Shown in pieces: positions 1 through 8,366 of a stretch of DNA of 64,000 nucleotides (its first letter is position 1; each line of letters begins with the position of its first letter). Made by a program: the position numbers and the translations under genes. Source of the stretch: Heliomarina sp018223035. Lineage in GTDB: Bacteria; Pseudomonadota; Alphaproteobacteria; Rhodobacterales; Rhodobacteraceae. The notes under the pieces are model-generated. The model was given only the letters and a program-made list of their open reading frames with translations. It was not told the DNA's origin and ran no database searches. The DNA lies in the NCBI GenBank assembly GCA_018223035.1, contig JAAEZD010000003.1:310001-374000 (forward strand), given 5' to 3'.

Positions 1-791
1 GTGTTGATGACGATGGCATCAAGCCCGCCGTTATGAATCTCGTTATGCCAAGCCCGGATATTGCGCGCGGCAGAGGCGTGGCTTTCATCGGTTTTGCCCA
101 TGTGGTGTGTCAGCGCCCCGCAGCAGCCCGCGCCTTCGGCGACGACAACCTCGCATCCCAGCCGCGTCAGCAGCCGGATGGTGGCGTCGTTGATATCGGT
201 GTTCAGCGCCTTTTGCGCACAGCCGGTCATAAGTGCGACCCGTTTGCGCCGCTTGCCCTCCGGCGCAAAGCTCTGCGGATCGTCGTTGCGGCTGACCGGC
301 GGGATATCGCGCGGTGCCATGTCCAGCATCGCCCTGAGCCGCGCATCGGGCAGCAGCCGCTTGAACGGTCTGCCGATCTTGGCCGCAAGAAGCGCTAGGC
401 GAAAGCGATTGGGATAGGGCAGAATACGCGCCAGCACCCAGCGTAACGCCCGGTCGGACGGCGGACGCTGGTAGTTTTCCTCGATATAGCTGCGGGCATG
501 ATCCACCAGATGCATGTAATGCACGCCTGAAGGGCAGGTCGTCATGCAGGCAAGGCAGGACAGGCAACGGTCGATATGCCGGACTGTCTTTTCATCCGGC
601 ACCCGGTTGTTTTCCAGCATGTCCTTGATCAGGTAGATCCGGCCGCGGGGACTGTCGAGCTCATCCCCCAGTACCTGGTAGGTCGGACAGGTCGCCGTGC
701 AGAAACCGCAATGGACACAGGCCCGCAGGATCTCGTTCGACCGCTTGACCTCGGGGTCGGCAAGCTGTGCATCGGTAAAATGGGTCTGCAT
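1..791 (-). CDS. glcF: Glycolate oxidase iron-sulfur subunit GlcF (3' end outside window)
   Basis: Iron-sulfur subunit of glycolate oxidase, which with GlcD and GlcE oxidises glycolate to glyoxylate and passes electrons to the respiratory chain. The 263 visible codons carry two ferredoxin-like cysteine clusters near the N-terminus, CVHCGFCTATCP and CLSCLACMTTCP, each able to hold a [4Fe-4S] cluster. A cysteine-rich region GAGCCGALTHH of the CCG-domain type follows. The start at 791 is preceded by a purine-rich GAGAGAGA stretch. It is the third gene of a leftward glcD-glcE-glcF operon, 72 bases after glcE. The C-terminus lies beyond the left edge, so total length cannot be judged. Confidence 0.95.
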   Translation of the reverse strand, partial: MQTHFTDAQLADPEVKRSNEILRACVHCGFCTATCPTYQVLGDELDSPRGRIYLIKDMLENNRVPDEKTVRHIDRCLSCLACMTTCPSGVHYMHLVDHARSYIEENYQRPPSDRALRWVLARILPYPNRFRLALLAAKIGRPFKRLLPDARLRAMLDMAPRDIPPVSRNDDPQSFAPEGKRRKRVALMTGCAQKALNTDINDATIRLLTRLGCEVVVAEGAGCCGALTHHMGKTDESHASAARNIRAWHNEIHNGGLDAIVIN

Positions 792-863
792 CAGCGTCTC
801 TCTCTTTCGCACCATGTGCCATCGCTGCCTGCCGGGTTGCGACCGGGCTCGGTTTGTTCGCAG

Positions 864-1985
864 TCAAGCATGGGCAGGGGTCTTCATCAGGCCGGGGTTT
901 AGAATGCCGCGCGGATCGAACCTCTCGCGCAATCCGGCGCTTATCGCGGCAAGCGGCGCGGGTTCCGGCTCGAACATGCCAAACCGCGTGCGGGTGTCTG
1001 TGGTCGCTCGCACGAGTGTCGCATGACCGCTGAATGGGCCGATCCGCTGGCGCAGATCGGAGCCTTCGCCGACCAGCGCCCAGATCAGCCCGCCGCCCCA
1101 GTCAAAGGACAGCGCCTCCGCCTCGAGCCGCGACGAAACTTCCGCTGCATCGCTCGGTTTGACGGAAAGGCGCCAGACATCTCCGGTGGTCCCGTGAAAA
1201 GCCGAAACATCGCGGATCTCCCGCCATATCCGCCGCGATACATCTCGATCCGACACCAGAGATACATTGCCAAGCTGATCCGCCAGACGCTGGGCGCGAT
1301 AGGCGACGGACTCTTCGAACCCCTCCAGCCGGAGCATCACCGTAAGCGTCCCCTCGCGGGGCGCATAGGCCGCCCCGGTCACCTCAAAGGGCGATCCCAG
1401 CGCGGCGGACATGCGCGAAACAGCCGTCGCCACATCGGGGCAGGGCAGCAAAAGCGTTGCCTCGGTCTCGCTTTCGGGCAAGACCTTGAGCGAGACTTGG
1501 CTCAACACGCCCAGCGTCCCCCAGCTCCCCGCCATCAGCTTGACCAGATCATAACCGGTCACGTTCTTCATAACGCGCCCGCCGTTCTTGATGATGCTGC
1601 CGCTGCCATCAATAAAGCGCACCCCGAGCAGATGATCCCGGCAGGCCCCGACCTGTATCCGGCGCGGCCCCGAGATATTGGCGGCCACGATCCCGCCGAT
1701 GGTCGGCTCTCCCTCACTCCCTAAAAGGCCGCGATGATCCATCGGCTCGAATGCCAGCCGTTGATTGCCATCGGCCAGCGCTTTCTCGATCTCTGCCAGC
1801 GGCGTGCCCGCCCCGGCAACCAGCGTCAGCGCGCCAGGTTCATAAAGTTCGATGCCGCTCAGACGCCCGGTTTCCAGTACGGATGCCTCCATGCCGATTC
1901 CGCGCGTGCCGCCGCCCCGGATCAAAACGGGATCCCGGCGTTCGGCCAGCACTGCCGACAGTTCCTCTTCGTTTTCTGGAGTCAT
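864..1985 (-). CDS. glcE: Glycolate oxidase FAD-binding subunit GlcE
   Basis: 373-residue FAD-binding subunit of glycolate oxidase. The N-terminal half is a PCMH-type FAD domain, seen in VLIRGGGTRGIG (about residue 20) and GEPTIGGIVAANISGP (about residue 92), the usual flavin pyrophosphate-contacting glycine segments. The C-terminus ends with FDPRGILNPGL, typical of this family. The start at 1985 has AAGAAGG five bases upstream. That Shine-Dalgarno sits inside the dispersed repeat between glcD and glcE (1992-2049). It lies between glcD and glcF in the operon. Confidence 0.95.
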   Translation of the reverse strand: MTPENEEELSAVLAERRDPVLIRGGGTRGIGMEASVLETGRLSGIELYEPGALTLVAGAGTPLAEIEKALADGNQRLAFEPMDHRGLLGSEGEPTIGGIVAANISGPRRIQVGACRDHLLGVRFIDGSGSIIKNGGRVMKNVTGYDLVKLMAGSWGTLGVLSQVSLKVLPESETEATLLLPCPDVATAVSRMSAALGSPFEVTGAAYAPREGTLTVMLRLEGFEESVAYRAQRLADQLGNVSLVSDRDVSRRIWREIRDVSAFHGTTGDVWRLSVKPSDAAEVSSRLEAEALSFDWGGGLIWALVGEGSDLRQRIGPFSGHATLVRATTDTRTRFGMFEPEPAPLAAISAGLRERFDPRGILNPGLMKTPAHA

Positions 1986-1991
1986 CCTGAC

Positions 1992-2049
1992 CTTCTTTGG
2001 GTTTTAAATATCCCGGGGAGTCGCCCGCAAGGGCGACGGGGCTGGCCCC
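1992..2049. repeat. Dispersed intergenic element, copy A, with two hairpins
   Basis: On the plus strand this reads CTTCTTTGGGT, then TAAATATCCCGGGG, followed by two perfect stem-loops: GTCGCCC/GGGCGAC around a GCAA tetraloop (2020-2037) and GGGGC/GCCCC (2038-2049). The first part is nearly identical to the element at 4690-4736, and a divergent relative lies at 41738-41819. In the glc transcript the hairpins come right after glcD, and the complement of CTTCTTT supplies the glcE ribosome-binding site. Its function is unknown to me. It may stabilise mRNA or tune expression between the two genes. Confidence 0.6.
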
Positions 2050-2061
2050 GAAAAGGCCATC

Positions 2062-3510
2062 TCACGCCACATTCGCCAGATCTCCCCGCCGTGCCTCGGA
2101 AACCGACAGCGGAAAGACCTTGGCCGGATTAAGCAGCCAGCTTGGATCAAACACATCCTTCACCCGCATCTGCGCCTCAAGGTCCGCCTCGGCATACTGA
2201 TAGAGCATCAGGTCACGCTTCTCGATCCCGACACCATGTTCCCCGGTCAGGCAACCGCCCACATCGACACATAGCTTGAGGATATCGGCCCCGAAGTTCT
2301 CGCAGAGTTCAAGGTCGCCAGGCTTGTTCGCATCGAACAGGATCAGAGGGTGCATGTTGCCATCTCCGGCGTGAAACACATTCGCCACGTCCAGCCCGTA
2401 TTCTTTCGACATCTCTCCGATCCGGCGCAGCACCTGCGGGAGGGCCGAGACCGGGATCGTGCCGTCGAGGCACATGTAATCGTTGATCTGGCCCATCGCG
2501 CCAAAGGCGCTCTTTCGGCCAAGCCAGATTCGCCCGGCCTCATCCGCATCCTTCGCCTCGCGCAGTTCAACAGGATCATGCCGCCGTGCGATCTCGGTGA
2601 TCAGACCCAGCTGGTGGTCGATCTCGGCCTCCGAGCCTTCGACCTCGACGATCAACAGCGCCTCGCACATGGGATACCCGGCCTTGGCAAATGCCTCACA
2701 AGCCTGAATACAGGGGCGGTCCATGAATTCGATGGCCACTGGCAGTACCCCGGCCTGGATGATGTCGCTGACACAGGCCCCGGCGACTTCATTACTGTCA
2801 AACCCCATGAGCACCGGGCGCGCGCCCTCCGGTTTGCGCAGGATCCGCAGGGTCGCTTCCGTGACCACGCCAAGCTGCCCTTCCGAGCCGCAGATCACTC
2901 CCAAAAGGTCCAGCCCTCCGGAATCGAGGTAACCGCCGCCGATCTCGACAACCGTGCCATCCATCATCACAAGCGTGACGCCCAGCAGGTTGTTGGTTGT
3001 CACCCCGTATTTCAGGCAGTGCGCTCCGCCCGAATTCATTGCGATATTGCCGGCGATGGCACAGGCAAGCTGGCTCGACGGGTCCGGCGCGTAAAAGAAT
3101 TCTTCCTCTTCGACAGCCCCTGTCACGCTCAAATTGGTGCGTCCCGTCTGAATCCGGATCAGGCGGTTGTCGTAATCGGTTTCGAGAACATCGTTCATCC
3201 GCGCCACCCCAAGAATGACGCAATCCGCCGTCGGCAGCGCGCCCCCGGCAAGCGACGTGCCCGATCCGCGCGGCACCACCGGCACGCCCATCTCGTGGCA
3301 GATCGCCAGTATGTCGGAAACCTCCTGCGTCGAGCCCGGCAAAACGGCCAGCATCGGCGGGCAGGCATAGGCGGTCAGCGCGTCACATTCATAGGCGCGT
3401 GTCTCGGCGGGGTCGGAAATCAGCGCTTCTTCCGGCAAAACCGCGCGCAGACGCTCGACCAAAGCCGCCTTTCGGGCCAGAATGGCCGGGTTGGCAACAG
3501 GCATGTCCAT
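2062..3510 (-). CDS. glcD: Glycolate oxidase catalytic FAD subunit GlcD
   Basis: 482-residue FAD-linked subunit that carries out glycolate oxidation. Visible family marks are the FAD-binding VPRGSGTSLAGGA near residue 75, the segment IAGNIAMNSGGAHCLKYG near residue 150, and the C-terminal FAD-oxidase motifs HAGDGNMHP and LTGEHGVG, which place active-site histidines. The frame is open upstream to 3774, but I chose MDMP at 3510 because GGAGAG lies a few bases upstream and homologues begin here. It is the first gene of glcDEF. The divergent gap 3511-3591 must hold its promoter, opposite the DUF599 gene. Confidence 0.95.
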   Translation of the reverse strand: MDMPVANPAILARKAALVERLRAVLPEEALISDPAETRAYECDALTAYACPPMLAVLPGSTQEVSDILAICHEMGVPVVPRGSGTSLAGGALPTADCVILGVARMNDVLETDYDNRLIRIQTGRTNLSVTGAVEEEEFFYAPDPSSQLACAIAGNIAMNSGGAHCLKYGVTTNNLLGVTLVMMDGTVVEIGGGYLDSGGLDLLGVICGSEGQLGVVTEATLRILRKPEGARPVLMGFDSNEVAGACVSDIIQAGVLPVAIEFMDRPCIQACEAFAKAGYPMCEALLIVEVEGSEAEIDHQLGLITEIARRHDPVELREAKDADEAGRIWLGRKSAFGAMGQINDYMCLDGTIPVSALPQVLRRIGEMSKEYGLDVANVFHAGDGNMHPLILFDANKPGDLELCENFGADILKLCVDVGGCLTGEHGVGIEKRDLMLYQYAEADLEAQMRVKDVFDPSWLLNPAKVFPLSVSEARRGDLANVA

Positions 3511-3591
3511 GATAACTCTCCGATCTGGTAAAGAAATATTTCCAATTCTCGACCCGGGCAAGGTTTTTCCCGCCCGGAACGGAATTCCGGC

Positions 3592-4302
3592 ATGAGCTGG
3601 CAGGATCGCATCGCCCTGTTTTCCTATCTGGACGGGGCCGCCGTGCTCTGCCTGCTCATCTGCTGGCTCGGCATCGGCTGGCGGATCGAGAACCCGGCCA
3701 ACTCGCGGATTTCCGTTAGCCTCCTGATGCAGGGGTTCCGCCGTGACTGGATGGTGCATATGCTCACCCGTCAACCCCGTCTCTTCGACGGTCAGGTGCT
3801 AAGCAGCCTTCGTCAGGGCACCACCTTCTTTGCCTCCGCCTCGATGATCGCAATCGGGGGCGGGCTTGCCCTGATCGGCAATGCCGACCAGCTCGCCGGT
3901 CTCGCCCGCGACCTGACGCTCGACAGCGCGCCGACCGTGGTCTGGGAGGTGAAAATCCTTGCGGTGCTTCTGTTTCAGGCCAATGCCTTCCTGAAATATG
4001 TCTGGGCGCACCGGCTCTTCGGCTATTGCGCCGTGCTGATGGCTGCGGTGCCCAATGACCCCGAGGACCCCATCGCGCAACCCCGCGCCCGGCAGGCCGC
4101 CGAAATCAACATCACCGCTGCCCGCAGCTTCAACCAGGGCATGCGCTCCACCTATTTCGCCCTTGCGGCGCTGGCCTGGCTGCTGGGTCCCATTGCGCTG
4201 ATCGTCGCCGCCCTGCTCACTACCGGAATCCTCTGGCGCAGGGAGTTCGCCTCCCGCTCGCGCCGCTACCTGTTGCAGACGCCGCCCTCCTCACAGCAAT
4301 AA
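3592..4302 (+). CDS. DUF599-family membrane protein
   Basis: 236-residue inner-membrane protein of the DUF599 family, function unknown. Hydrophobic segments lie at about residues 10-28, 78-98, 118-135 and 188-213. The residue order SWQDRIALFSYLDGAAVLCLLICW at the start and the conserved NITAARSFNQGMRSTYFALA segment before the last helices are typical. It is divergent from glcD and followed after 28 bases by a small exported protein on the same strand, so the two may be co-transcribed. There is no evidence linking it to glycolate metabolism beyond position. Confidence 0.8.
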   Translation: MSWQDRIALFSYLDGAAVLCLLICWLGIGWRIENPANSRISVSLLMQGFRRDWMVHMLTRQPRLFDGQVLSSLRQGTTFFASASMIAIGGGLALIGNADQLAGLARDLTLDSAPTVVWEVKILAVLLFQANAFLKYVWAHRLFGYCAVLMAAVPNDPEDPIAQPRARQAAEINITAARSFNQGMRSTYFALAALAWLLGPIALIVAALLTTGILWRREFASRSRRYLLQTPPSSQQ

Positions 4303-4330
4303 CCCGAACGTCCAATCCGGGAGACTGCCC

Positions 4331-4687
4331 ATGACATTGATACACCTGCTGCCGCTGATCTGTCTTGCGGCAGCCCCTCTACAAGCTGAAGAACCCGTCG
4401 TCGAAAACATCACTGCGACGAAACAGGCATCCGGCTGGCAAATATCGGTGACCCTCTCGCATCCCGATACCGGCTGGGAGCACTATGCCGATGGCTGGCG
4501 CGTTCTGGACGCAAACGGGACCGAACTGGCTCGCCGTGGTCTCCTTCATCCGCATGTGAACGAACAGCCGTTCACCCGCAGCCTGTCCGGCGTCAAAATA
4601 CCCGAGGGGCTAGATACGATCCATATCCAGTCCAGATGCCTCGTCGACGGCTGGTCCGAAACGATAGTGGCCTACAGCCTGCCCTGA
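4331..4687 (+). CDS. Small exported protein of unknown function
   Basis: 118-residue protein with an N-terminal signal peptide (hydrophobic core LIHLLPLICLAAAPLQA, cleavage probably after QAE). The mature part is about 100 residues and predicted beta-rich, with the pattern ISVTLSHPDTGWEHYADGWRVLD. It resembles small roseobacter periplasmic proteins of unknown function. The start is supported by GGGAGA nine bases upstream. It follows the DUF599 gene closely and is convergent with rlmH. No function can be assigned. Confidence 0.7.
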   Translation: MTLIHLLPLICLAAAPLQAEEPVVENITATKQASGWQISVTLSHPDTGWEHYADGWRVLDANGTELARRGLLHPHVNEQPFTRSLSGVKIPEGLDTIHIQSRCLVDGWSETIVAYSLP

Positions 4688-4689
4688 TC

Positions 4690-4736
4690 CCTTCTTTGGG
4701 TCATTAAATATCCCGGGGTTTGGGGCAGCGCCCCAA
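4690..4736. repeat. Dispersed intergenic element, copy B, with hairpin
   Basis: Immediately after the stop of the small exported protein the plus strand reads CCTTCTTTGGGT then TTAAATATCCCGGGG, matching copy A (1992-2018) almost base for base, and then a perfect hairpin TTGGGGC/GCCCCAA with loop AGC (4720-4736). It lies between convergent genes, so it is transcribed 3' of both. It may act as a bidirectional 3' stabiliser or weak terminator, but there is no T-run. Confidence 0.6.
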
Positions 4737-4753
4737 TCCGGCGCTATCGCCGT

Positions 4754-5224
4754 TCAAACCCGGTGATAAGGACTTCCCGCGAGGATCGTCGCCGCACGGT
4801 AAAGCTGTTCGCTCAGCATGACCCGCGCCAGCATGTGTGGCCAGACCATCGCACCCAGCGAGAGAAGCATATCCGACTCACCTCGCAGGGCTGGATCGAT
4901 TCCGTCTGCGCCCCCGATTACCAGCGCAAGATCGGAGCGGCCATTATCACGCCACCCGGCAAGCCGTTCCGAGAAGTCAGGAGAGGAAAGCGTCTTGCCG
5001 CGCTCGTCCATGCAGCACAGGACCGCGCCCTTGGGAATTGCCCGCCGCAGCAACTCGGCCTCGGCTGCCATGCCGCCGCCCTTGCGGTCTTCGACCTCGA
5101 CCACCTGCGCCGGGCCAAGCCCAAGCGCACGCCCGGTCCGGTCGAACCGGGTGAGGTAATCGTCGATCAGGGTCTTCTCGGGCCCGGACCGTAACCGACC
5201 GACCGCGCAGATATGCACGCGCAT
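4754..5224 (-). CDS. rlmH: 23S rRNA (pseudouridine1915-N3)-methyltransferase RlmH
   Basis: 156-residue SPOUT-class methyltransferase that methylates pseudouridine 1915 in helix 69 of 23S rRNA using S-adenosylmethionine. Length and the family segments AVGRLRSGPEKTLIDDYLTRF (start), LVIGGADGIDP (SAM-binding knot, about residues 102-112) and the C-terminal RVMLSEQLYRAATILAGSPYHRV are diagnostic. It is 33 bases downstream of rsfS on the same strand, the usual ribosome-maturation pair in alphaproteobacteria. Confidence 0.97.
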   Translation of the reverse strand: MRVHICAVGRLRSGPEKTLIDDYLTRFDRTGRALGLGPAQVVEVEDRKGGGMAAEAELLRRAIPKGAVLCCMDERGKTLSSPDFSERLAGWRDNGRSDLALVIGGADGIDPALRGESDMLLSLGAMVWPHMLARVMLSEQLYRAATILAGSPYHRV

Positions 5225-5257
5225 ATTCGTTCCGTTCCTGCCGCGCCCGGTGGGCGA

Positions 5258-5704
5258 TCAGTTGGCGGCGCCGCTCGGCATCCACATCTTCTCGAGCTGA
5301 TAGAACTCTCGGACTTCGGGGCGGAAGATATGAACGATCACGTCGCCCGTATCGATCAGCACCCAGTCGCCCGTGTCCTTGCCCTCGATCCGGGCAAGCC
5401 GTCCGAAATCATGCTTGAGACGGTCGATGAGCTTTTCCGCCATCGCCGAAACCTGCCGGGTCGACCGGCCGCTGGCAATGACCATGTAATCGCCCATGGC
5501 TGTCTTGCCGCGCAGATCGATCTGCACGACATCCTCGGCCTTGTCGTCTTCGAGCGAAGTCAGGATACGCGCCAGCAGCTCTTCGCTGTCCGGCTGGGGT
5601 TGGGCCATCATCATACTAGCCCGGTCATCAGCGGAAGTTTCCGCTTCTGCAAAGGTTGTCAGGACGTCGTCCTCCGTTTTGCGCGCCGACAGCCCCCGGC
5701 GCAT
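5258..5704 (-). CDS. rsfS: Ribosome silencing factor RsfS
   Basis: RsfS binds uL14 of the 50S subunit and blocks subunit joining when nutrients are scarce. The Oligomerisation/RsfS domain is clear: LTSLEDDKAEDVVQIDLRG, then DYMVIASGRSTRQV, then DTGDWVLIDTGDVIVHIFRPEVREFYQLEKMW. The frame opens at 5704 (148 residues), but the first 30 residues are low-complexity and not family-like. The triple Met at 5614 (118 residues) is nearer the usual length. Neither start has a strong Shine-Dalgarno, so the start is uncertain. It is cotranscribed with rlmH. Confidence 0.93.
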   Translation of the reverse strand: MRRGLSARKTEDDVLTTFAEAETSADDRASMMMAQPQPDSEELLARILTSLEDDKAEDVVQIDLRGKTAMGDYMVIASGRSTRQVSAMAEKLIDRLKHDFGRLARIEGKDTGDWVLIDTGDVIVHIFRPEVREFYQLEKMWMPSGAAN

Positions 5705-5798
5705 GGGGTAGCCCTAATTTAACAGCGCCTTAATGACTTTTCAATGAAAGCGGCGCATTCGGCGGCTGATGGCCGAAATCGCGCCCGCCTGCAATGGC

Positions 5799-7172
5799 TC
5801 AGCTGCCTATCCCAGGATCGTCGGATTCCTTAATGACACGCGTGCGCGCGTTCATTTCCACCGTGGATCCGTCGAGCAGGCGGACCTCGCGCTGCGGGAA
5901 GGGGAAGGAAATATCGTTCTCCTTGAAGGCATCCCACAGGGCCAGCAGAACCTGGCCCTTGATGTTGGTCAGCCCGCCGGCAGGGTCTGTGATCCAGAAG
6001 CGCAGGATATAATCCACGCTGCTGTCGCCGAACCCGACCATATGACAGACGGGCCGGTTGGGATGCGTCAGCACCCGCTCGACGCTTTCGCTGGCCTCGA
6101 CGGCCACCTTGCGCACCTTGTGTGGATCATCCCCGTAGGACACGCCGAAGAAGATATCGAGCCGGACGAACTTGTTGGTATGGGACCAGTTGACCACCTG
6201 GCTGGTGATCAGGTCCTCGTTCGGGATCAGGTATTCCTTGCCATCCCGGGTGACGACGGAAACATATCGCGCGCCCAGACTGTCGATCCAGCCAAAGGTC
6301 TCGCCGAGCGAGATCACGTCGCCGGGCTTGATGGATTTGTCGAGTAGGATGATCAGGCCGGAGATCAGGTTGGACACCACCTTTTGAAGGCCGAACCCGA
6401 TCCCGACGCCAATCGCGCCGGACACGACGGCAAGGCCGGTCAGATCGAAGCCCAGCGAGCGGATGGCGACGATGAAGACGATCCCGTAGGCGAGCAATTG
6501 CACTGCCTTGGTGCCGAGAACCCGCATCGACGGCGACATGTCCTCGTTCCGGGACAGCGCTATTCCCGCTTTTTGTGTCGCCAGCCGGGCCAGCGTCAGC
6601 ATCAGCGTGATGATCACCAAGGCCTTGATCACGGTCAGCATGGAAAGCCGGACGTTGCCTAGGCTGAAGGCGAGTTCGTCCAAGAGCGCTTCTGTCTCGT
6701 CGATGAGACCTAGCGCGAGCAGCGTACCGTATATCCAAAGGAACCACGCAACCAGCCGTCGCAGGGTCGGGTTTCGGATCAGCCGCGTTGTAAAGCCTAT
6801 GACGACCCAGACCGTGACAAGCGTGGCCACGACGCCGATCAGGTAACTGCGCGACGGCCATGTCAGCTGCTGCATCAACCCGTAAACCGCCGAGGCCAGT
6901 ACCGCATAGCAGATCAGGCCAAGGTTCTTGCGAACATGCACAAGCTGACGCAGCTGCCATTTTTCCCAGCCAGACCGCTTGCGCGACCAGTTGTCGAGCG
7001 GCCCTTCCAGCAGTTTCCGCAGGGCGTAGGCCACGAAGATAAGGCCCAGAACGATCAGAATCTGGTTCTGCCGCCAGCCGGGTTCTATGACCATCTGAAG
7101 ATAGCGCAGCGCATCTGCCCAGATCGATTGACCCGTTTCCGCCAGCGTGTTCAGCGTTTCAAATTCTTCCAT
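5799..7172 (-). CDS. MscS-family mechanosensitive ion channel
   Basis: 457-residue inner-membrane channel of the small-conductance mechanosensitive family, expected to release solutes on hypo-osmotic shock. Roughly six membrane segments precede the conserved pore helix and beta domain: LTGLAVVSGAIGVGIGFGLQ, then VSNLISGLIILLDKSIKPGDVI and YLIPNEDLITSQVVNWS. The cytoplasmic C-terminal domain ends near DGSTVEMNARTRV. I chose the start at 7172 (MEEFETL), which has AGAGG just upstream. The open frame extends nine codons further, to 7199. It appears to be a single gene with its own promoter. Confidence 0.92.
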   Translation of the reverse strand: MEEFETLNTLAETGQSIWADALRYLQMVIEPGWRQNQILIVLGLIFVAYALRKLLEGPLDNWSRKRSGWEKWQLRQLVHVRKNLGLICYAVLASAVYGLMQQLTWPSRSYLIGVVATLVTVWVVIGFTTRLIRNPTLRRLVAWFLWIYGTLLALGLIDETEALLDELAFSLGNVRLSMLTVIKALVIITLMLTLARLATQKAGIALSRNEDMSPSMRVLGTKAVQLLAYGIVFIVAIRSLGFDLTGLAVVSGAIGVGIGFGLQKVVSNLISGLIILLDKSIKPGDVISLGETFGWIDSLGARYVSVVTRDGKEYLIPNEDLITSQVVNWSHTNKFVRLDIFFGVSYGDDPHKVRKVAVEASESVERVLTHPNRPVCHMVGFGDSSVDYILRFWITDPAGGLTNIKGQVLLALWDAFKENDISFPFPQREVRLLDGSTVEMNARTRVIKESDDPGIGS

Positions 7173-7502
7173 GACACCTCTTCTGCAAGCAAGATGCACG
7201 AATTTTCGGGCGTGTCACAGACGATGTAGAACAAATCATGCCCGGGGCGTCCCAAGCGGCCCTTCGAATTTGCCGGGTTTGTCGCGAGACGCTGGCGCCA
7301 AGTCCCTATGATTCGGACGATTTATCGTTGAAATGAAAGAAGGATTCCTTTCGCGAGGAGTGAAAATCCAAGGATGATTGTTTCGATCTGCAACCCCGAA
7401 TTGAAAAGGGACAAAATTGTGGCAAATTTGGGGTTTATGTTTGAATCCGGTAGGTTGAGCCGATAGCCGTGTAGAGCCAATTCAAGCTCAATAGGGGTAA
7501 AT
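7173..7502. other. Intergenic region between mscS-type gene and VPLPA-CTERM gene
   Basis: About 330 bases without a credible gene. It is divergently flanked and must hold promoters for both neighbours. It is less GC-rich than the surrounding coding sequence from about 7310 on. AGGGG lies about eight bases before the ATG at 7503 and is a good ribosome-binding site. I see no clear repeat or structured RNA. Confidence 0.4.
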
Positions 7503-8108
7503 ATGAACTTCAAGACAATTCTGGGCGCCATCGCATTGATCGGCGGGATTGCAACTCAATCGAGTGCCTCCATCGTCAGTGTGTCCAAAGAGAACTACGG
7601 CGCGACGGATGCCAACATCAATTTTACGAGCGCCTCCACAGCGACCTTTTCCTGGGATAGCACGCCGGTAAACCTGAGCGTGGATTTCAAAAGCGACACC
7701 GCTTTTTCGCTTTCCCTGCTGGATTACACAGGCTTGGCGCGCAATGACGATGTCACCGGTATTACGCTTGACCTGATTGATGGAATGGGCGGCGCCGCGC
7801 TTCAGCGTTTCTCGTTGGACACCGACTTTTGCTTTACTGCCGTCGCCGAGATCGCAGGCAAATGCAACCTGATCGCCCAAACCGGCGCGTCGGGTGGAAA
7901 TGCGACCAACGCATCCAAACCGGGTGATGTGCTGTTCGCCAATTTGGCTGCCGGTACTTACCGCCTGGGCCTGAAGGACAGCGCGACGCCGGTTTCGGCC
8001 GAAGTAAGCTTTGGCTATTCGGAAGTTGCCCCCGTACCGCTGCCGGCGGGCGGTCTTCTGCTGCTGTCGGGCCTTGGTGTCATGGCGCTGCGTCGTCGTC
8101 GCGGCTGA
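7503..8108 (+). CDS. VPLPA-CTERM sorting-domain surface protein
   Basis: 201-residue secreted protein. Residues 1-24 form a signal peptide (IGGIATQSSAS). The middle is a Ser/Thr/Ala-rich, probably beta-sandwich domain with two cysteines (near residues 116 and 121). The C-terminus has the tripartite exosortase signal: VPLPAG, a hydrophobic helix (GLLLLSGLGVMAL) and an arginine cluster RRRRG. VPLPA-CTERM is a PEP-CTERM variant processed by an XrtD-type exosortase, which is not present in this window. A strong terminator follows at 8138-8162, so it is monocistronic. The passenger domain is not recognised. Confidence 0.85.
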   Translation: MNFKTILGAIALIGGIATQSSASIVSVSKENYGATDANINFTSASTATFSWDSTPVNLSVDFKSDTAFSLSLLDYTGLARNDDVTGITLDLIDGMGGAALQRFSLDTDFCFTAVAEIAGKCNLIAQTGASGGNATNASKPGDVLFANLAAGTYRLGLKDSATPVSAEVSFGYSEVAPVPLPAGGLLLLSGLGVMALRRRRG

Positions 8109-8137
8109 TACTGTCCAATTCGGATCGACTTTGATGA

Positions 8138-8162
8138 GGGCGCCTGATCGGGCGCCCTTTTT
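8138..8162 (+). terminator. Rho-independent terminator after VPLPA-CTERM gene
   Basis: GC-rich stem GGGCGCC/GGCGCCC with a short loop (8138-8157) followed by a run of five T. It lies 29 bases after the stop at 8108 on the same strand and isolates the gene from leuC. Confidence 0.88.
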
Positions 8163-8366
8163 CGTGAGGCATCGCTGGTATGCTGCCTCTTGCGGGACTC
8201 GGGGCTAAGTAGTATCTGCCCAGAATGACACGCGTATTCGACATGGATGACCGCGCCCGCCTGCCGTGGCGCTTTTTCGGGGCAACCCGCACCATTCTCG
8301 CGCGCCTATAAGCCATCCGCGCCCGAACTCCATTCGCTGACAGCTACTTAATACGGGAGAGGACCG

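Noticed and set aside
2350..3531. 393-codon plus-strand frame over glcD
   Set aside because: Antisense to a clear glcD, rich in His, Arg and Gln, with no family likeness.
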